Source of the DNA: Nitrososphaerota archaeon
GTDB taxonomy: Archaea; Thermoproteota; Nitrososphaeria; Nitrososphaerales; Nitrosopumilaceae
Length of the DNA: 6,783 bases
NCBI GenBank assembly: GCA_022564385.1
Contig: JADFLN010000076.1
Span: forward strand, 1 to 6,783
Direction of reading: 5' to 3'
In this document: positions 5,508 to 6,783 of the stretch, one piece after another
Layout: each line of letters starts with the position of its first letter
Position numbering within the stretch: position 1 is the stretch's first letter
Program-made: the position numbers and the translations under genes
Notes under the pieces: model-generated
Databases searched by the model: none
What the model was told of the DNA's origin: nothing
What the model saw: only the letters and a program-made list of their open reading frames with translations

Positions 5508-5536
5508 CTAAAAAAATTAATCTACCTAGATTTTAG
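5508..5536 (+). terminator. Inverted repeat downstream of the CdvB-like gene
   Basis: Two bases after the stop codon, CTAAAA (5508-5513) can pair with TTTTAG (5531-5536), and inside it ATCTA (5520-5524) is complementary to TAGAT (5527-5531); the two helices compete for one base. A run of T at 5531-5534 follows the inner repeat. It could help 3'-end formation, but in AT-rich DNA the signal is modest. Confidence 0.3.
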
Positions 5537-5540
5537 CATG

Positions 5541-5561
5541 AAACCATTTAGGTTTAAACCA
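5541..5561 (+). repeat. Short inverted/direct repeat upstream of the secreted protein gene
   Basis: AAACC (5541-5545) and GGTTT (5551-5555) form an inverted repeat with a 5-base spacer. GGTTTAAACC (5551-5560) is itself a perfect palindrome, and AAACCA recurs at 5541 and 5556. It sits about 95 bases before the start at 5656 and might be a regulator site; there is no direct evidence. Confidence 0.3.
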
Positions 5562-5626
5562 ATTTTACTAATTACAAAAAGTCAAATCATCGCTATTAAC
5601 ACTTACGATTTTATCCTACGACATTC

Positions 5627-5649
5627 TTTTTATTAAAAAAACTTTAGGA
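5627..5649 (+). promoter_or_regulatory. TATA-like box and AGGA ribosome site for the secreted protein
   Basis: TTTTTATTAAAA at 5627-5638 is centred about 24 bases before the ATG at 5656. AGGA at 5646-5649 lies 6 bases before it, a good spacing for a Shine-Dalgarno contact. This is the best-formed translation start signal in the window and supports 5656 as the start. Confidence 0.45.
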
Positions 5650-5655
5650 TTCGCA

Positions 5656-6783
5656 ATGCAAAGTGCAAAACTTCTAACCATTATTTTTTCAATGATTATA
5701 TTTACTGGTATAACTGCCAGTAATGCTGCATTTGCTGAATCAGATGTTCCAAATACACTAGATTCAATTACGGATATTGAATTTAGAACTATGACTGATT
5801 TTCATACGTATCTACCAGATTCTCAAATTAGCTTTAATGTTAGTTGTAATCAACTTGCAGGAGAATTTGCTATAGGTTTTAACACAATTATTCAAAAATC
5901 TGATGGTAATCCTGCAGACGTAAATGATGTACGAAACCTTGTATTTTTACAGAGAGGATCATCTGATTTGGGTGTATTCATTGATGCAGTAAATACAGGT
6001 TCAGATAGACTAAAACTCACTGTAGAAGTATCTTGTGCAAAATTATTGCCAGTATCTTTGCCTACTGTACCCGATGCACCAACTGAATTTAGTGTTGTCA
6101 CAGGAGATCAACAATCCACATTAACTTGGGAAGAACCCCTGTTTGATGGAGAATCCTTAATCACCAAATATCAAATATCTGCTATGCCAGACCCACGTAC
6201 TACAACAACAGATGATGTATTTGCTGAAACAGTTGATACCTCATTTACTTTTGAAGGATTAGTCAACGGAATAACTTACAAATTTCAAGTTAATGCAGTA
6301 AATGATGTTGGTCCAGGAATTCTTTCAGAAATTATTACTGGAACTCCACTGGCTCCATACATACCAACTCCTGTATCAATTCCAACTCCTACATCTGAAA
6401 AAATATCTGTATGTCATAATGATAAAGTAACTTTACATCTTCCAGGCCAAGCAGTTAGAGCACATTTAGTGAATCATGATGACTATCTAGGCGAATGCAC
6501 AGATAATTCATCAATATCAAATGAAAAAGTAAAACAGCTTCAAAGAGAATCAGACAAAGCTGAGAGAGAATCTGACAGACTAGCTAAACAGGAATCAGAT
6601 AAACTTCAACGAGAATCTGACAGACTAGCTAAACAGGAAGCCAAGTTACTTCAGATAGAATCAGACAAAGCTGAGAGAGAATCTGACAGACTAGCTAAAC
6701 AGGAATCAGATAAACTTCAACGAGAATCTGACAGACTAGCTAAACAGGAAGCCAAGTTACTTCAGATAGAATCAGACAAAGCT
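5656..6783 (+). CDS. Secreted multidomain protein with FN3 domain and charged tandem repeats (partial, 3' end beyond window)
   Basis: The frame is open for 376 codons to the window edge. Residues 1-27 are a Sec signal peptide (hydrophobic core LLTIIFSMIIFTGI, likely cut after AAFA). Residues about 30-130 form an unassigned extracellular domain with Cys64 and Cys127 that could pair. Residues about 138-231 are a fibronectin type III domain: PDAPTEF start, Trp158 in STLTWEEP, Tyr172, and the tyrosine-corner region GLVNGITYKFQVNAVNDVGP. A threonine/proline linker (PTPVSIPTPT) follows. Residues 251-281 hold a Cys/His module that opens VCHND and closes DYLGEC, with His261, His270 and His274 between, a pattern seen in assorted secreted proteins. 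From 291 on, the chain is Glu/Lys/Arg/Gln-rich and almost surely helical, built from an exact 37-residue repeat that runs off the window. The architecture suggests a surface or extracellular adhesion or structural protein; function is unknown and the total length cannot be judged here. Confidence 0.88.
   Translation, partial: MQSAKLLTIIFSMIIFTGITASNAAFAESDVPNTLDSITDIEFRTMTDFHTYLPDSQISFNVSCNQLAGEFAIGFNTIIQKSDGNPADVNDVRNLVFLQRGSSDLGVFIDAVNTGSDRLKLTVEVSCAKLLPVSLPTVPDAPTEFSVVTGDQQSTLTWEEPLFDGESLITKYQISAMPDPRTTTTDDVFAETVDTSFTFEGLVNGITYKFQVNAVNDVGPGILSEIITGTPLAPYIPTPVSIPTPTSEKISVCHNDKVTLHLPGQAVRAHLVNHDDYLGECTDNSSISNEKVKQLQRESDKAERESDRLAKQESDKLQRESDRLAKQEAKLLQIESDKAERESDRLAKQESDKLQRESDRLAKQEAKLLQIESDKA
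6547..6783 (+). repeat. Perfect 111-bp tandem repeat, in frame within the secreted protein
   Basis: Two full copies (6547-6657 and 6658-6768) appear identical at every base when read side by side, and a third begins at 6769 and is cut by the window edge. Each unit encodes 37 residues made of alternating 7- and 8-residue blocks: ESDxxxR blocks alternate with ESDRLAKQ, and a divergent block EAKLLQI closes the unit. The DNA of the ESDRLAKQ block is itself repeated within each unit. Such identity, including third codon positions, points to recent duplication by slippage or recombination. Confidence 0.95.

Noticed and set aside
5892..6101. Minus-strand frame of 69 codons
   Set aside because: Antisense to the N-terminal and FN3 regions of the secreted protein, which are clearly coding.
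6547..6783. CRISPR-like array
   Set aside because: The repeat is contiguous without spacers, in frame and coding, so it is a protein tandem repeat.

Overview
The window looks like a piece of the chromosome of an ammonia-oxidising archaeon of the Nitrosopumilus type (Thaumarchaeota/Nitrososphaerota). This is inferred, not proven. The DNA is AT-rich, most genes lack a Shine-Dalgarno site, and TATA-like boxes sit about 25-30 bases before start codons, as expected for leaderless archaeal transcripts. One gene encodes an archaeal ESCRT-III/CdvB-like protein, and the small surface proteins also fit this group. Nothing suggests a phage, plasmid or insertion sequence.

Layout. Bases 1-1367 (minus strand) hold most of a multi-pass cation:proton antiporter whose C-terminus lies beyond the left edge. 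It is divergent from a hemerythrin HHE protein (1485-2027, plus), followed closely by an adenylylsulfate kinase, CysC (2064-2579, plus). CysC runs tail-to-tail, overlapping by 9 bases, into a CysQ-type bisphosphate nucleotidase (2571-3407, minus). CysQ overlaps the end of a 69-residue two-helix membrane protein (3397-3606, minus). CysC makes PAPS and CysQ would remove the PAP left after PAPS is used, so the pair flanks one pathway.

Bases about 3611-3974 (minus) are not empty: they carry a decayed short-chain dehydrogenase/reductase (SDR) gene, recognisable in two frames despite stops and a frameshift. Bases about 4103-4242 (plus) contain a GC-richer segment with four nested or adjacent helices, a promoter-like box in front and a T-rich end. 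I call this a probable unclassified structured RNA, and it is the best candidate here for something undescribed.

Next come a 150-residue membrane-anchored surface protein (4234-4686, minus), a divergent CdvB-like protein (4864-5505, plus), and a secreted protein that runs off the right edge (5656-6783, plus). The last has a signal peptide, an N-terminal domain, a fibronectin type III domain, a Cys/His module and a charged helical region built from perfect 111-bp tandem repeats.
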